Below are positions 51,801-59,836 of a DNA stretch of 64,000 nt, one piece after another (positions within the stretch are counted from its first letter, which is position 1; each line of letters begins with the position of its first letter). This DNA comes from an uncultured Eggerthellaceae bacterium. GTDB lineage: Bacteria > Actinomycetota > Coriobacteriia > Coriobacteriales > Eggerthellaceae. A model generated the notes under the pieces. That model saw only the letters and a program-made list of their open reading frames with translations. It did no database searches and had not been told where the DNA came from. A program made the translations under genes and the position numbers. The stretch lies in NCBI GenBank assembly GCA_958454405.1, contig CAUEBO010000005.1:1-64000 (forward strand), read 5' to 3'.

Positions 51801-54800
51801 CTATCGGGATGGCCCGTCACGCGGACGTTCGTGTTGCAGTTGCGCACCGCGGTCCCGGCTTCGGCAGCGCCATCGCCGCCGGTGACGATGCAATCCTCGA
51901 TGACAAGATCGCCGCCCCTCCCGTAGCACGCGAACTGGAAGCCGTCGCCGCCCTTGGCCGCATCGCCGCCGCCCGCGGTATTGCCGCTGCCGCCCGCAAC
52001 GGTGCAGCCGACGGCCTTGGTGCCGCCCGTATTCCGATTGACCCAATACAGGGCGATGCCGCCGTTGCCCTGGGCGCTGTCGCCGCCGCGCACGGTGCAG
52101 TTCGTCAAGTTCACCGCGCCGCCCACGTTGGAAATGCCGTAGCTGGCCTTCCCCACACCCGCAGACGCCCCGCCCGCGATGGTGCTGTCCGAAACCGTCA
52201 GCGATCCGCCCACTCCGCCGACGGCGTCATCGCCTTCGGCGGTACTGGAAGCCGACGTGTCGCCGCTGCGAATGACAGAGCCGGCGGAGATCGTCACGTC
52301 GCCCGTCACGCTCTTCATGCCCGCGCCGCCGCTGCCCTGGGCGCTGTTGCCGCCGGACACGGTGCAGTTCGTCAAGTTCACCGCATCGCCCACGTTGGAA
52401 ATGCCGTCGCCGGCCTTCTTCGCACCCGCCGAGGCCCCGCCGACGATCGAGCTGTCGGACGCGGTGAGCGAGCCGCCCACGTTTCCAACCGCCACTTCGC
52501 CGTCGTTGCCGCTTGCGGCCGCCGTGTCGCCGCTGCGGACGTCAGCTCCATTGAACAGCGTCACGCCACCCGACACATCCTTGATGCCCGGGCCGCCGCG
52601 GCCGTTGGCGCCCTCGCCGCCAACGATTGATCCGCCCGAAACCACCACCTCCGCGGAAACGCCGTAGGCGTACACCGCCGTGCCGCCGTGGGAGTCTTTG
52701 CCCCCGCGCACCTCGCAGTCGGTGAAGCTGAGCGTGCCGCCCAGATTCTGGATGGCGTTGGATCCCCAGCTCACCCATTTCGTGGCATTCAGACCTTCAC
52801 CCGCCGCCAAGACGGCGCGCTCGGCTGTGAGCCCCATCTGATAGTCGGCATCGCCGGAGATGGCAGAAGCGCCGACGGATCCGTCGCCTCCGCGCACCTC
52901 GCAATCCGTCAGCACGAAGGTGGATCCCCACAGTGATTCGATGCCGGCGCCTCCGTCGGCGCCGTCGATCGCGCCGGCACCGCCGCTGACGGAGCCGCCG
53001 GTCACCCTCACATCGCCGCACCAGTAGATGCCCGGACCCGACCGCTTGCCGGGTTCGCTGGACACGCCGCCCGACACCGTGCCGCCCGACATGGACACAT
53101 TGCTCACGCTGTACACGCCGTTGCCACCCCAGGTGGTCGACTTGCCACCTGTCACCCGAACGTCGTCGGACACGGAAAGAGAGTCGAGGTCGTTCACCGC
53201 CGCACCGCCCTGGCCGTTCAGGCTTTCGCCGCCCGTCACCTGGGAAGCCCCCGAAGCAGCCAAGCTCGTCGATTCGGTCATCGCCGCACCACCGTAGCCG
53301 CTGGTCCCCGTGCCACCTGTCAGGGTGCCGCCGCTTATCGTGGAGTTGTAGCCATGCCGCACGCCCACGCCGCCCTGCGGACCGGTGCCGCCGCTGACGG
53401 AGCCGCCGGTTTGCACGACGCACGCACCGGTGACCGCCGCACCGCCCAGGGGCGTGTACGTGCCGGCGGAAACGTCGCGATACGACTCCTCTTGGTTGCC
53501 GTGCCGCACGTCGCCGCCGCGCACCTCGGCGCCCGCAGCCACGTTGACGGTGACCACGCCGTCCGCCTCCGCGCGATCGCTTCCGATAATGGCCGCGCCG
53601 GCCACGCCCTTGACCGTGACCGAAGGCCCCGCCACCACGGCGCCTTCGCCCAGGTTCACGGTTGCCGGCAACCCGCTGCAATCCACCCTGACGGTGGTTG
53701 GCCAGTTGGCTATCGCGTCGGAGTCGGGCATGCCCACGTTGCGGTACAGATCGTCGGCTTGCCGCAACTCAGCGTACTTCGCGTCGGGAGCTTGCAGCAC
53801 GGTATTGCGCACGTCCAGGCGAAGCTCCACCGGATCGCCGGCGAACAGGCTGTCGTTGGCCCCAATCGTAATGAGGCCTTCGGTGTAGTCGCCCGCTCCG
53901 CCAAGCACGGTCGCGTCGTTCAGCGTCACCCGAGAGCACCACTTCAGCGCGGGAGCGCTGAAATGGTACGCGCGCGGATCATCTCCGGCTTTCACCGTGC
54001 CGCCGTCCACCGTCACGTTCCGGCACTCCATGATGGGCGACCAGTTGGACCAGCCATTGTTGGTCGTATTGTCCAGAATGTCGGCTTGGATGACGCTGCC
54101 GCCCAATACGTTCACTTCTTCGCAGGTGGTGATGACGAACGAATTTGTGCTGGGCATACTCTCTCTTGGAACGACCGTGCCCTGCACGGTGCCGCCGGCC
54201 AGCACATCCACGCGCGCGAGCCCCGACACCGCCGCGCAGTTGCGCGTGATGTCCCCCGTCTTCGATCCTGGCGCCAACACGGTGGCCGCGCTTCCCACCA
54301 CCAGCGCGCCTTCACACACGATGTTGCTGCTTCCTGCAATGCTCTGTCCGCGCACCGTCGCTTCGGCCATGTTTTCCCTGGCAACGTCGCGCCCTTGGAT
54401 GGTGATGTTCACAAGGCTCAACGTGACGCCCTCCGCCAAATCGATCATGGGCGTGGTGACCACGGCCGAGGCATCGGAAGAGTTGGTGAAGGTCACCGAA
54501 CGCGCAACCTCCAGGACGTCCGGCCGGTCATCGGCCGAAATGGATGCGAGATCGAACACTTCCACCGTGCTGGAAGCATCGTCCAGCTGGGTTTTCAGGT
54601 CGGCCCAGGTGGCAACCGACTGCGCGCCGGTCGCGTCCGGCTGCTCGGGCGCCTGGGGAAGCGCGAGGGATGCGGCGTTCGCAGCGTCGGCGACAGCGGA
54701 GGCGCCATCGGATTCGTCGCCGCGCACCCCGTTGCCGTCGGATTCGTCGCCGCCCGCCTCCTCGCCGCCGAGCTCGCCGCCACCAGCACCGCCCTCCTCG

Positions 54801-55105
54801 TTGGACGCCCCGTCCTCTGTGGACGGCGGGGCAAGCTCGCCGCCGGATCCCTCCGGCTGCTTTTCAGGAGCCGGCCCCTCGGAAGGCTGCGGTACGGCAT
54901 CGTCCATCGCCGCGCCCGGCTGCCCGCCGGCCGGATCCGCGAATGCGGCGGACGCGCCTGCGGGAAGCAGGCCGCTCGCCAGCGTCACCGCAAGCAGCGT
55001 CGAAAACAGGGCCGAGGTCAAGGAGTGTCTCAGAGACGACCCCCCCCCATGGCCCGTCGTGGCCGTTGCGCATGCAGCGCCCGCGTTCGCCCTCGTCTGG
55101 CTCAT
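48818..55105 (-). CDS. Giant beta-helix surface protein with BIG2 domain and C-terminal anchor
   Basis: The 2095-residue protein is exported: a long N-terminal signal region (about 1-57, hydrophobic core LFSTLLAVTLASGLLPAGASA). A low-complexity acidic Gly/Glu/Asp linker follows at about 60-165. Then come over 1300 residues of degenerate G/T/V/S-rich repeats such as NLTNCTVSGG and GGSLTVSDSTI, typical of a right-handed parallel beta-helix. A BIG2 Ig-like domain lies at about 1640-1725 (VSLDKNSLALDRGSS, VSWSSSDPSVASVDEDG). The end reads LAAATGDP, then a 20-residue hydrophobic helix and RKKRR: a cell-wall sorting signal layout with a non-LPXTG motif. Function is probably adhesion or an extended surface filament. 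It is the last gene of the minus-strand operon. ATG 55105 follows GAAAGGACGGGGAAG. Confidence 0.85.
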   Translation of the reverse strand: MSQTRANAGAACATATTGHGGGSSLRHSLTSALFSTLLAVTLASGLLPAGASAAFADPAGGQPGAAMDDAVPQPSEGPAPEKQPEGSGGELAPPSTEDGASNEEGGAGGGELGGEEAGGDESDGNGVRGDESDGASAVADAANAASLALPQAPEQPDATGAQSVATWADLKTQLDDASSTVEVFDLASISADDRPDVLEVARSVTFTNSSDASAVVTTPMIDLAEGVTLSLVNITIQGRDVARENMAEATVRGQSIAGSSNIVCEGALVVGSAATVLAPGSKTGDITRNCAAVSGLARVDVLAGGTVQGTVVPRESMPSTNSFVITTCEEVNVLGGSVIQADILDNTTNNGWSNWSPIMECRNVTVDGGTVKAGDDPRAYHFSAPALKWCSRVTLNDATVLGGAGDYTEGLITIGANDSLFAGDPVELRLDVRNTVLQAPDAKYAELRQADDLYRNVGMPDSDAIANWPTTVRVDCSGLPATVNLGEGAVVAGPSVTVKGVAGAAIIGSDRAEADGVVTVNVAAGAEVRGGDVRHGNQEESYRDVSAGTYTPLGGAAVTGACVVQTGGSVSGGTGPQGGVGVRHGYNSTISGGTLTGGTGTSGYGGAAMTESTSLAASGASQVTGGESLNGQGGAAVNDLDSLSVSDDVRVTGGKSTTWGGNGVYSVSNVSMSGGTVSGGVSSEPGKRSGPGIYWCGDVRVTGGSVSGGAGAIDGADGGAGIESLWGSTFVLTDCEVRGGDGSVGASAISGDADYQMGLTAERAVLAAGEGLNATKWVSWGSNAIQNLGGTLSFTDCEVRGGKDSHGGTAVYAYGVSAEVVVSGGSIVGGEGANGRGGPGIKDVSGGVTLFNGADVRSGDTAAASGNDGEVAVGNVGGSLTASDSSIVGGASAGAKKAGDGISNVGDAVNLTNCTVSGGNSAQGSGGAGMKSVTGDVTISAGSVIRSGDTSASSTAEGDDAVGGVGGSLTVSDSTIAGGASAGVGKASYGISNVGGAVNLTNCTVRGGDSAQGNGGIALYWVNRNTGGTKAVGCTVAGGSGNTAGGGDAAKGGDGFQFACYGRGGDLVIEDCIVTGGDGAAEAGTAVRNCNTNVRVTGHPDSGAPCTLTGGTGSAGKGGYAVLATGGNVEAVDAELTGSDGTTSGGCAIDNVSGSVKVSGSRLVSGASGSLAGRFGVGGVQGGVELRDSTVHAGASREKAGGAAVDWVNRTSGSTLVSGCELVGGDSEADRGGFAAYFVGGPDNTGASLTVESSTLTAGSGRAEGGAGIATVAGDVTVTNSQVFAGDARDGAAGRGGHGVDTSKYGTASGFVPSTGNLTVQDSRIEGGDCAAESGCGIYCQTGDIVLTKTGAEGASCVVTSGSGPSGCGIRNADTGTGDVTVSGATVQSAQDSAVYALQATVSVSGDDALVEGYRDHTSALFPAVWCKNLTLSSGKLLSHGGVNTLNLWGSLLMTGGVIAHDASDKYAVVALGNASTSLGYDGSFAAIGGGSIDVVDGGVGIAANKKGDSVQTYYLQEGADTQWRLPAMDEGTRQSFTVTALASDGSALDAGAVGGAARIAKDNPLGDAALCLGGEQAVVTFDRALREGDVLVCQARDWDAEGEVWTSVDCGEVALADDASGKAVATFTTPARDVRVWLGKGVTGVSLDKNSLALDRGSSRQLTATVSPDDAADKSVSWSSSDPSVASVDEDGTVHALSAGSATVTATTSDGGFTDTCDVEVTVPESQLLSVSASSGGIVDPEGLVDPVAGLRVSVVAEYGYGISQVLLDGADVTADLELDLAGRSGVYELRDDSPRTLHVAFAKLDQDGMAKEVGRLDGIEGPLSEEDANSVLDIKRDFEAMAEDVRAKVPDAAADRLHELLGMVPGIEVAVEADADAPALALGDAGRARLLYAIDGQDVADFQAGRIDLLRVKLTAYERAEEEIGTEAASALAGVRDVWEHGRYVDVRVEQSTYKGGNLVDSTAVTVLPRPVELAFSLDGLPEDMKGMALSRAHEEGGAVTATLLDAAVRNGALLAESDRFSVFDLLYTQSATPPAEPDGSAPAEPGDPVRLSTDNLAAATGDPLESGLVLLLGAVLVASAVAVAFTLRKKRR
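52074..52607 (-). repeat. Tandem 267-bp duplication inside the giant surface gene
   Basis: The stretch containing GGTGCAGTTCGTCAAGTTCA recurs with a 267-base offset (52094 and 52361), so two adjacent 89-residue units lie in frame. The protein copies share GGSLT.SDS.I.GGASAG and NLTNCTV. Recent duplication of a beta-helix module is the simplest reading. Confidence 0.65.
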
Positions 55106-55223
55106 CTCTTCCCCGTCCTTTCAATCGAAGAGGCGTCCCAGGCCTCTCGGCTGTTCTCTCATGCGCGGCAGGCCCCAACCTGCAACGTCCCTCGTCGTCC
55201 CAGGGGCGACGCCGTGCGCCCGA

Positions 55224-55538
55224 TCAAGACGAGACCTTGAAAACGTCCTCGCCAAGGGCACCCGAACTGAGCAGCGCCACGGCTTGCTCGGTGAGGGAAT
55301 AGGCGTTCTCGGCGCAGCCGCCGTTCTCCCGGAAGCGCTCGCGCACGTCCAGCAGCCCACGCCGGTCGAGCGAACGGCAGGCGCGGCGCGTCTGGTCGGC
55401 GGTGAGGCCGGTGGCCTCCATCAGCTGGCGACGGCTCACGCCGACCGCTTTGCGCGTGCCGTGCGACCGAGACGCGATGCAGGCCACCACGGCCGCCTCG
55501 CGTTCGCTGAGGCCGTATGCGGATGCAGGGCTAGACAC
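55224..55538 (-). CDS. Small winged-helix DNA-binding protein (A)
   Basis: This 104-residue protein has a helix-turn-helix, VSRRQLMEATGLTADQTRRA, followed by a wing RGLLDVRERFRENGG and the phrase AENAYSLTEQAVALL. It is a paralog of the adjacent protein at 55531-55842: both end the wing with NGG..ENAY..TEQ...LL. It lies between the surface genes on the same strand, 118 bases upstream of the giant gene. It is likely a local regulator; target and ligand are unknown. Confidence 0.75.
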   Translation of the reverse strand: MSSPASAYGLSEREAAVVACIASRSHGTRKAVGVSRRQLMEATGLTADQTRRACRSLDRRGLLDVRERFRENGGCAENAYSLTEQAVALLSSGALGEDVFKVSS

Positions 55539-55842
55539 GGGCCGACTCCTCGCGAGCGGCCTTGGCCAAAGCGGTCAGCAGCTCGGCTCCCTGCTCGGTG
55601 ATCGCGTAGGCGTTCTCCAGCCGCCCGCCGTTCGGCAAGTACCGCGGGCGCATGGCCACCATGCCGTCTTTGACCAGCTCCCTCAGTGTGAAGCGCGCGC
55701 ACCCCTCGCTTATCCCCAGATCGACTGCTATGTCGCGATGGGCCACGCATGCGGCCCCCGTGCGCCGATCGGTTTTCTTCGCCAGATACGCCAGCAGCCT
55801 GGTGTACCTGCGCCGAAGCTCCACCCTGCTCGTTCTGCTCAT
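55531..55842 (-). CDS. Small winged-helix DNA-binding protein (B)
   Basis: This 103-residue protein has a helix-turn-helix AHRDIAVDLGISEGCARFTL and a wing MVAMRPRYLPNGGRLENAYAITEQGAELL. It overlaps protein A by 8 bases and the upstream secreted-protein gene by 4 bases (ATGA), which argues that all are translated from one message. Two tandem paralogs could form a heterodimer or act on different promoters. Confidence 0.75.
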   Translation of the reverse strand: MSRTSRVELRRRYTRLLAYLAKKTDRRTGAACVAHRDIAVDLGISEGCARFTLRELVKDGMVAMRPRYLPNGGRLENAYAITEQGAELLTALAKAAREESARV

Positions 55843-56402
55843 CGCACCCCCTCTTCCACCGGCGACACCAGCAGCGTCGCCCGCACGTTGTAGGAGCCTG
55901 CCGGCACCAGCACCCCGGCATCGCGCTGCTGAAGGTTCACCCCAAGATCGCTGCTGACGCCCGGAGCGATGGAATCGAACAGGGAAAGGCCCAGGTCCTG
56001 CCCTTCCGCCATGTCTACCTCATAATCGCCGATCAGCCGCATGTCCACGTAGCTGAGCAGCTTGTTGCCGTTCACCGGCGTGTCGGCAACGGCCTCGACT
56101 CCCACCGAAATGGGAGCGAACGAGTGGCGGTTGTTCGAGACGGAGGCGGCGTTCGCCGAAACGCCCATGATGCGGCCGTCCACCACACTGGTCCTGACCA
56201 CGATGGATACTGACGAGGGGACCACCACCGATACCACGTCCTCGCCGTCCTTGGCGGCATTGGCGGTTATCTCCAGCGGGAAGTCGCGCTCCCCTGCGGC
56301 GGCGTGCGCCGAACCAGGGCACGCTGCCGCAAGCGCCAGCGCCGCCGCCAAAGCGAAGGTGAAGACGACGCTCGCCGTCCTCGATGCAGGTGCCTCTTTC
56401 AT
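55839..56402 (-). CDS. Secreted beta-rich protein of the surface operon (1)
   Basis: The 187-residue protein has a signal peptide (SVVFTFALAAALALAAACPGSAHA). The mature part, about 160 residues, contains VSVVVPSSVSIVVRTSV, ASVSNNRHSFAPISVGVEAV and LFDSIAPG. These align by eye with the protein at 56575-57135 (ISVTVPSQMAIAITTN, ATVTNNEVSTSSVKVEV, LFESIAPKG), so the two are paralogs. The VP-S/T pattern recalls beta-sandwich surface proteins of Gram-positives, but I cannot name the family. It could be a structural subunit. Confidence 0.75.
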   Translation of the reverse strand: MKEAPASRTASVVFTFALAAALALAAACPGSAHAAAGERDFPLEITANAAKDGEDVVSVVVPSSVSIVVRTSVVDGRIMGVSANAASVSNNRHSFAPISVGVEAVADTPVNGNKLLSYVDMRLIGDYEVDMAEGQDLGLSLFDSIAPGVSSDLGVNLQQRDAGVLVPAGSYNVRATLLVSPVEEGVR

Positions 56403-56480
56403 GCCAGACCCGTTCCTCCCGTGTGCTTTCCTTGTTCTCCGTGCCGCGCCTGAGCGCCGCCAGGCAACGCGAGCGATCGC

Positions 56481-56563
56481 GCTTCGACCGAGCAGAACGC
56501 GCAGGTTCTGCTCGGTCGAAGCGGCCCGCAGCGCAGGGCGAACGTGCCGGCTGCGCTGCGGGC
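56481..56563 (-). terminator. Two back-to-back perfect hairpins between secreted-protein genes
   Basis: Stem 1 has 18-bp perfect arms (56481-56498 with 56505-56522; GCTTCGACCGAGCAGAAC). Stem 2 has 13-bp perfect arms (56524-56536 with 56551-56563; GCCCGCAGCGCAG). Neither is followed by a T-run. They lie 12 bases beyond the stop of the 56575-57135 gene, within the operon. They may cause partial termination or stabilise the upstream message, raising the yield of that protein. Confidence 0.6.
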
Positions 56564-56574
56564 TGTCGAATGCC

Positions 56575-57135
56575 CTACAGCGCCGTGACCTTCAAGGTGG
56601 CGTTCACCGTGTAGGAGTCGGTGGGGATCGCCGGGCCAGGATCGCTCAGCTTGTCCGCCGTGAGCTGGAGGTTGTAGGAGCCCTTCGGCGCGATGCTTTC
56701 GAACAGCGTCTCCGGAGCCGCCATGTTCTCCGCAAGCGTCACGGTGTTGTCGGCGTCGCCGACCAGCATGAGCTTCACCAGGTCGAGCAGCTTGGCGCTG
56801 GAATCCAGACCGGCCGACTGCGACACCTTGGACACCTCCACCTTCACCGAGGAGGTGGACACCTCGTTGTTCGTGACGGTGGCCGTGGACCCGTTGGCCG
56901 AGGCGAAGGTACCGTCGCCCTGGTTGGTGGTGATGGCGATGGCCATCTGCGAGGGCACGGTGACCGAGATGATCTTCTCGTTGTCCTTGGCAACGGCGGC
57001 GGATATCTTCACATCCTGCTCGCCGTCGGCCTTGTTGATGGTCGCGTCGGTTTCGGCCGCGAACGCGGGGGCGACGCCCATCAGGGCAAGCGCGCTGGCG
57101 CACGCAACCGCCGTGATCTTGTGCTTCATTCTCAT
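56575..57135 (-). CDS. Secreted beta-rich protein of the surface operon (2), candidate major subunit
   Basis: The 186-residue protein has a clean signal peptide (MKHKITAVACASALALMGVAPAFA region). The mature chain starts ETDATINKADGEQDVKIS and is Ser/Thr/Ala-rich with few Arg and no Cys, like exported structural subunits. It is a paralog of the protein at 55839-56402. AAAGGA precedes ATG 57135. Two strong hairpins follow it directly, a placement often seen behind abundant subunits; that role is an inference. Confidence 0.78.
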   Translation of the reverse strand: MRMKHKITAVACASALALMGVAPAFAAETDATINKADGEQDVKISAAVAKDNEKIISVTVPSQMAIAITTNQGDGTFASANGSTATVTNNEVSTSSVKVEVSKVSQSAGLDSSAKLLDLVKLMLVGDADNTVTLAENMAAPETLFESIAPKGSYNLQLTADKLSDPGPAIPTDSYTVNATLKVTAL

Positions 57136-57217
57136 GATGGTTCCTTTCTCGTTTCCTGCTCCTTGTTACCGGTCCCCGTTGGACCGACTCCTTCTATTCG
57201 AAACCCGGATGCCGCAG

Positions 57218-57739
57218 CTAGCCCGTCACCGTCACGTGGACGGTGCATGCCGCTTCTCCGAGGAAACGCTTCGTGTCCTGCTCGTACGAGGTTATGTAGC
57301 CCGTGCAGGCGTACTCGCCCGGCCCCAGCCGCGCGTCCAGCCGGTCGGCGTCCACGTAGCTGCCGGGCTCCAGGAAACCCGTCTCGTATATCTGCTCGCC
57401 CGTGTCGTCGCGCACCAGGCGCAGCTTTGTGAGCTTGGCGTTGTTCGCCGGGTTCTCGAACTTGATGGAGGCCTGGGCGTCCGGGCCGTCCAGGTACAGA
57501 TGCGTGTTCAGCGAGAAGGAGATCATGCCCTCATCCACCTTCTTCTTCAGCATCTCGGCTATCTCCTCGTCGGTGTAACCCTCCATCGACCCCACCACCA
57601 CGTTCGGCTCCATGCCGTCGTCCTGACGGGAGCACTGCTGGAAGGCCAGCACGGCCGCCGCCAGCGCGACGATGACCGCAACGGCCGCGACGATTAGGGC
57701 GATGCGGCGGTTCGGGGCGTCTTCGCGCTTATGCTTCAT
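57218..57739 (-). CDS. Single-pass membrane protein with DDTGE extracellular domain (1)
   Basis: The 173-residue protein has a short basic cytoplasmic start (MKHKREDAPNRR), one TM helix (IALIVAAVAVIVALAAAVLAF), then an extracellular domain. The domain reads FENPANNAKLTKLRLVRDD, TGEQIYETGFLEPGSYV and GPGEYACTGYITSY, and is shared with the proteins at 59246-59836 and 59833-60345. The family name is unknown to me. It overlaps the upstream gene by 11 bases. Confidence 0.78.
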   Translation of the reverse strand: MKHKREDAPNRRIALIVAAVAVIVALAAAVLAFQQCSRQDDGMEPNVVVGSMEGYTDEEIAEMLKKKVDEGMISFSLNTHLYLDGPDAQASIKFENPANNAKLTKLRLVRDDTGEQIYETGFLEPGSYVDADRLDARLGPGEYACTGYITSYEQDTKRFLGEAACTVHVTVTG

Positions 57740-58478
57740 GGTCGCCGCCCTTCTTCCGGATGCGGTTCGACTGCCACAGGCAGCCCGCCGCAAGCACCAG
57801 CCCCGCAAGCGCTATCAGCCAGTAGGGAAACGCCTGGGCCAGCAGCGACACGAATCCGCGCACGGGCCGGGGAAGAATATCGGACCCCGATCCGGCCTGG
57901 CCGGACGACAGGCCTTCCCCGTCTCCGTCCGCCCCGTCCGCGCCTTGCCCGCTCGCCTGCGAAGAGCCGGTGGCCAGCGGCGTGAGGATGCGGTTCAGCA
58001 CCACTTCCCAGGTTTCGCCGTTCGACCCGGCGCACGAGAACTCGCCTTCGAAGCCCTCGTGGCCGTCTTTGGCCACCGTCACCCGGTACGTGGCGCCCAC
58101 CGCAGCGCTGGGCAAAAGCACGCGCCCGTCGCCGGAGGTCGATCCCTTGGCCGAGATGGCGTGGGACGCGCCCTCTGCGGCGTCGGCTCCGGACTGGCTC
58201 GCGTTCGGCGGCACCACCACAATCTCCACCTGCGCCGCCTCCACATGCTGGCCCGCCTCGTTGGCAACGTGGATGGCGACGTCGGAGAGCCGGGCTTCCG
58301 GGTCGGCCGTGGGTAGAACGTCCGTGATGACCGAAACGTCGAACTGGCCCGAGCCTTCGGGCAGGTAGGTGGCCCACGCCGTGCCGCCCGGCAGCGCGCA
58401 CGCCAGCGCCAAGGCCAGCGAACAGGCAACGCCGCCAATCAGGGTCTTTTTCCGTAGGTCCGTGCTCATGCTGCTCAC
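57729..58478 (-). CDS. Secreted protein with C-terminal membrane anchor
   Basis: The 249-residue protein has a signal peptide (LIGGVACSLALALACALPGGTAWA). A beta-rich domain follows with TDVLPTADPEARLSDVAIHV and a carboxypeptidase-regulatory-like fold pattern (GDGRVLLPSAAVGATYRVTVAKDG). Then come a Gly/Ser/Asp-rich spacer, one TM helix (YWLIALAGLVLAAGCLW) and the tail RIRKKGG. No LPXTG motif is present, so anchoring is by the helix. It starts at GTG 58478, 7 bases after AAAGGAA. It is likely a stalk or base component. Confidence 0.72.
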   Translation of the reverse strand: MSSMSTDLRKKTLIGGVACSLALALACALPGGTAWATYLPEGSGQFDVSVITDVLPTADPEARLSDVAIHVANEAGQHVEAAQVEIVVVPPNASQSGADAAEGASHAISAKGSTSGDGRVLLPSAAVGATYRVTVAKDGHEGFEGEFSCAGSNGETWEVVLNRILTPLATGSSQASGQGADGADGDGEGLSSGQAGSGSDILPRPVRGFVSLLAQAFPYWLIALAGLVLAAGCLWQSNRIRKKGGDHEA

Positions 58479-58490
58479 CGTCTTTTTCCT

Positions 58491-59222
58491 TTACGCTGCC
58501 GCGGAGGGGTCGGTTGCTTTGATCGTGAAGACAGGGGTCACCAGAAAGCTCTCGTTCCGGCTCCAACCGCTGCCGAACACGGCCCCGCGCACGGTGATGG
58601 TGCATGCGCTGGCGGGGTCTTCGACACCGTCTTGGACGGCCGCCAACCGGCCGTGCTCGTTCTTGTTGAACGCGTAGTAGCGCGTGTTCGGCTGGTCGCC
58701 CACGCCGTCCACCGTCAGCCATCCGGCGTTCAGGCCGGGGTAGCCGCCGTCCGTCGCGTCAAGGTTCAGCGTCTCGTCGGCTCCGCACAGCCCCATCATC
58801 ACGTTGATTCTCGCCGCGTTGCCGGGGGCCGGCGCCACACCGCCAGGCTTGGACAGGCTGCTCTTGTCGTTGGTCAGCGTCACTCCGCTCGCCGTGACCT
58901 CCGACACGTAGCCGTACACGTCCACTGTCGAATGGTTCGCGATGACGAAGTTCGTCGGGTTGGTGTACTGGCCTATCTTCACATCGTCCGGCCAGCCGGT
59001 GGCGTCGGTGCTCTGCTCGGCATCGGGGTCGATGTACACCGCAACTTGCGTGGGCACGGTCATGGTAATCGTGGTGGCTTTGATGGTTCCGGCAACGGAA
59101 GGCTTCGGCACGTCGGCCGCCGCGTCCGCCGGCACCGCCGAGAGCGCGGCCAGCGCCAGGACAAGAGCCGAGGCCAGCGCCGCGGCGTGCAGAGATCGTC
59201 CCGTCTTTTTGTGCGCGATCAT
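58491..59222 (-). CDS. Secreted beta-rich protein of the surface operon (3)
   Basis: The 243-residue protein has a signal peptide ending near AVPADAAA. The mature chain includes ITMTVPTQVAVYIDPDAEQ, again the T-VP pattern of the proteins at 55839 and 56575. NPTNFVIANHSTVDVYGYVSEV and FGSGWSRNESFLVTPVFTIKA follow. It is larger and lacks the LF(D/E)SIAP motif, so the relationship is looser. AAGGAGG precedes ATG 59222. It could be a tip or minor subunit. Confidence 0.73.
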   Translation of the reverse strand: MIAHKKTGRSLHAAALASALVLALAALSAVPADAAADVPKPSVAGTIKATTITMTVPTQVAVYIDPDAEQSTDATGWPDDVKIGQYTNPTNFVIANHSTVDVYGYVSEVTASGVTLTNDKSSLSKPGGVAPAPGNAARINVMMGLCGADETLNLDATDGGYPGLNAGWLTVDGVGDQPNTRYYAFNKNEHGRLAAVQDGVEDPASACTITVRGAVFGSGWSRNESFLVTPVFTIKATDPSAAA

Positions 59223-59245
59223 GCGTTCCACCTCCTTGCTTCTCG

Positions 59246-59836
59246 TCAGTTCAAAACGGTTATGGTCAGGCCCGCGGCCGCCTGGCCAATGGGCGTGTCG
59301 TCCGCGATGCGAAACGTGCTGAACGTGGCCGTGCACGCGTACTCACCGGCAGGAAGCGCCACGTCCAGCGGCACGTCGTCGATGTACTGGCCGGGATCGA
59401 GCGCGCCGGACCGATACACCGTCTCGCCCGTGTCGTCGCGGGTTATCTCCACGGTGAAGCGGTTGTTGTTGACGTCCGGGTTCTCGATCATCAGGTTGCC
59501 GCCTGCGGTGCCGCTGTCGAACACGGGCGTGGAATTGATGGAGAACGTGAGCATGCCCTCGTCCACGATCTTGTCCAAGTCCTCCGTGCTGCCGGTGATG
59601 GAACCCACCTTCACGTTGGGGTCGGCCGCCAAGCCGTCGTCGGCCGGACGGTTGCAGTACCATAGGCACGCAGCTGTTGCAGCCAGCAACAGGACGACCA
59701 GCAGCGCGAGCGCGATGGTCTTCGACCTTCTGCGCTTCGCCTGATCGTCTTCATGCGATTCGTTGTCGTCGGCGGGCGCGCCCCCCAACGGTACGAAGCC
59801 GCCCGCATCCTGGGTTTGATCCAGCTCGTCCGTCAT
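59246..59836 (-). CDS. Single-pass membrane protein with DDTGE extracellular domain (2)
   Basis: The 196-residue protein has an acidic cytoplasmic start of 35 residues, a basic stop RRRSK, one TM helix (TIALALLVVLLLAATAACLWY), then NPDVNNNRFTVEITRDDTGE, TVYRSGALDPGQYIDDVPL and PAGEYACTATFSTF. This domain is shared with the genes at 57218 and 59833. Its ATG overlaps the stop of the upstream gene as ATGA, implying translational coupling. Confidence 0.78.
   Translation of the reverse strand: MTDELDQTQDAGGFVPLGGAPADDNESHEDDQAKRRRSKTIALALLVVLLLAATAACLWYCNRPADDGLAADPNVKVGSITGSTEDLDKIVDEGMLTFSINSTPVFDSGTAGGNLMIENPDVNNNRFTVEITRDDTGETVYRSGALDPGQYIDDVPLDVALPAGEYACTATFSTFRIADDTPIGQAAAGLTITVLN

Noticed and set aside
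48818..55105. CRISPR-like or short tandem repeat array
   Set aside because: The repeats are degenerate, in frame and protein-coding; they lack uniform repeat and spacer lengths.
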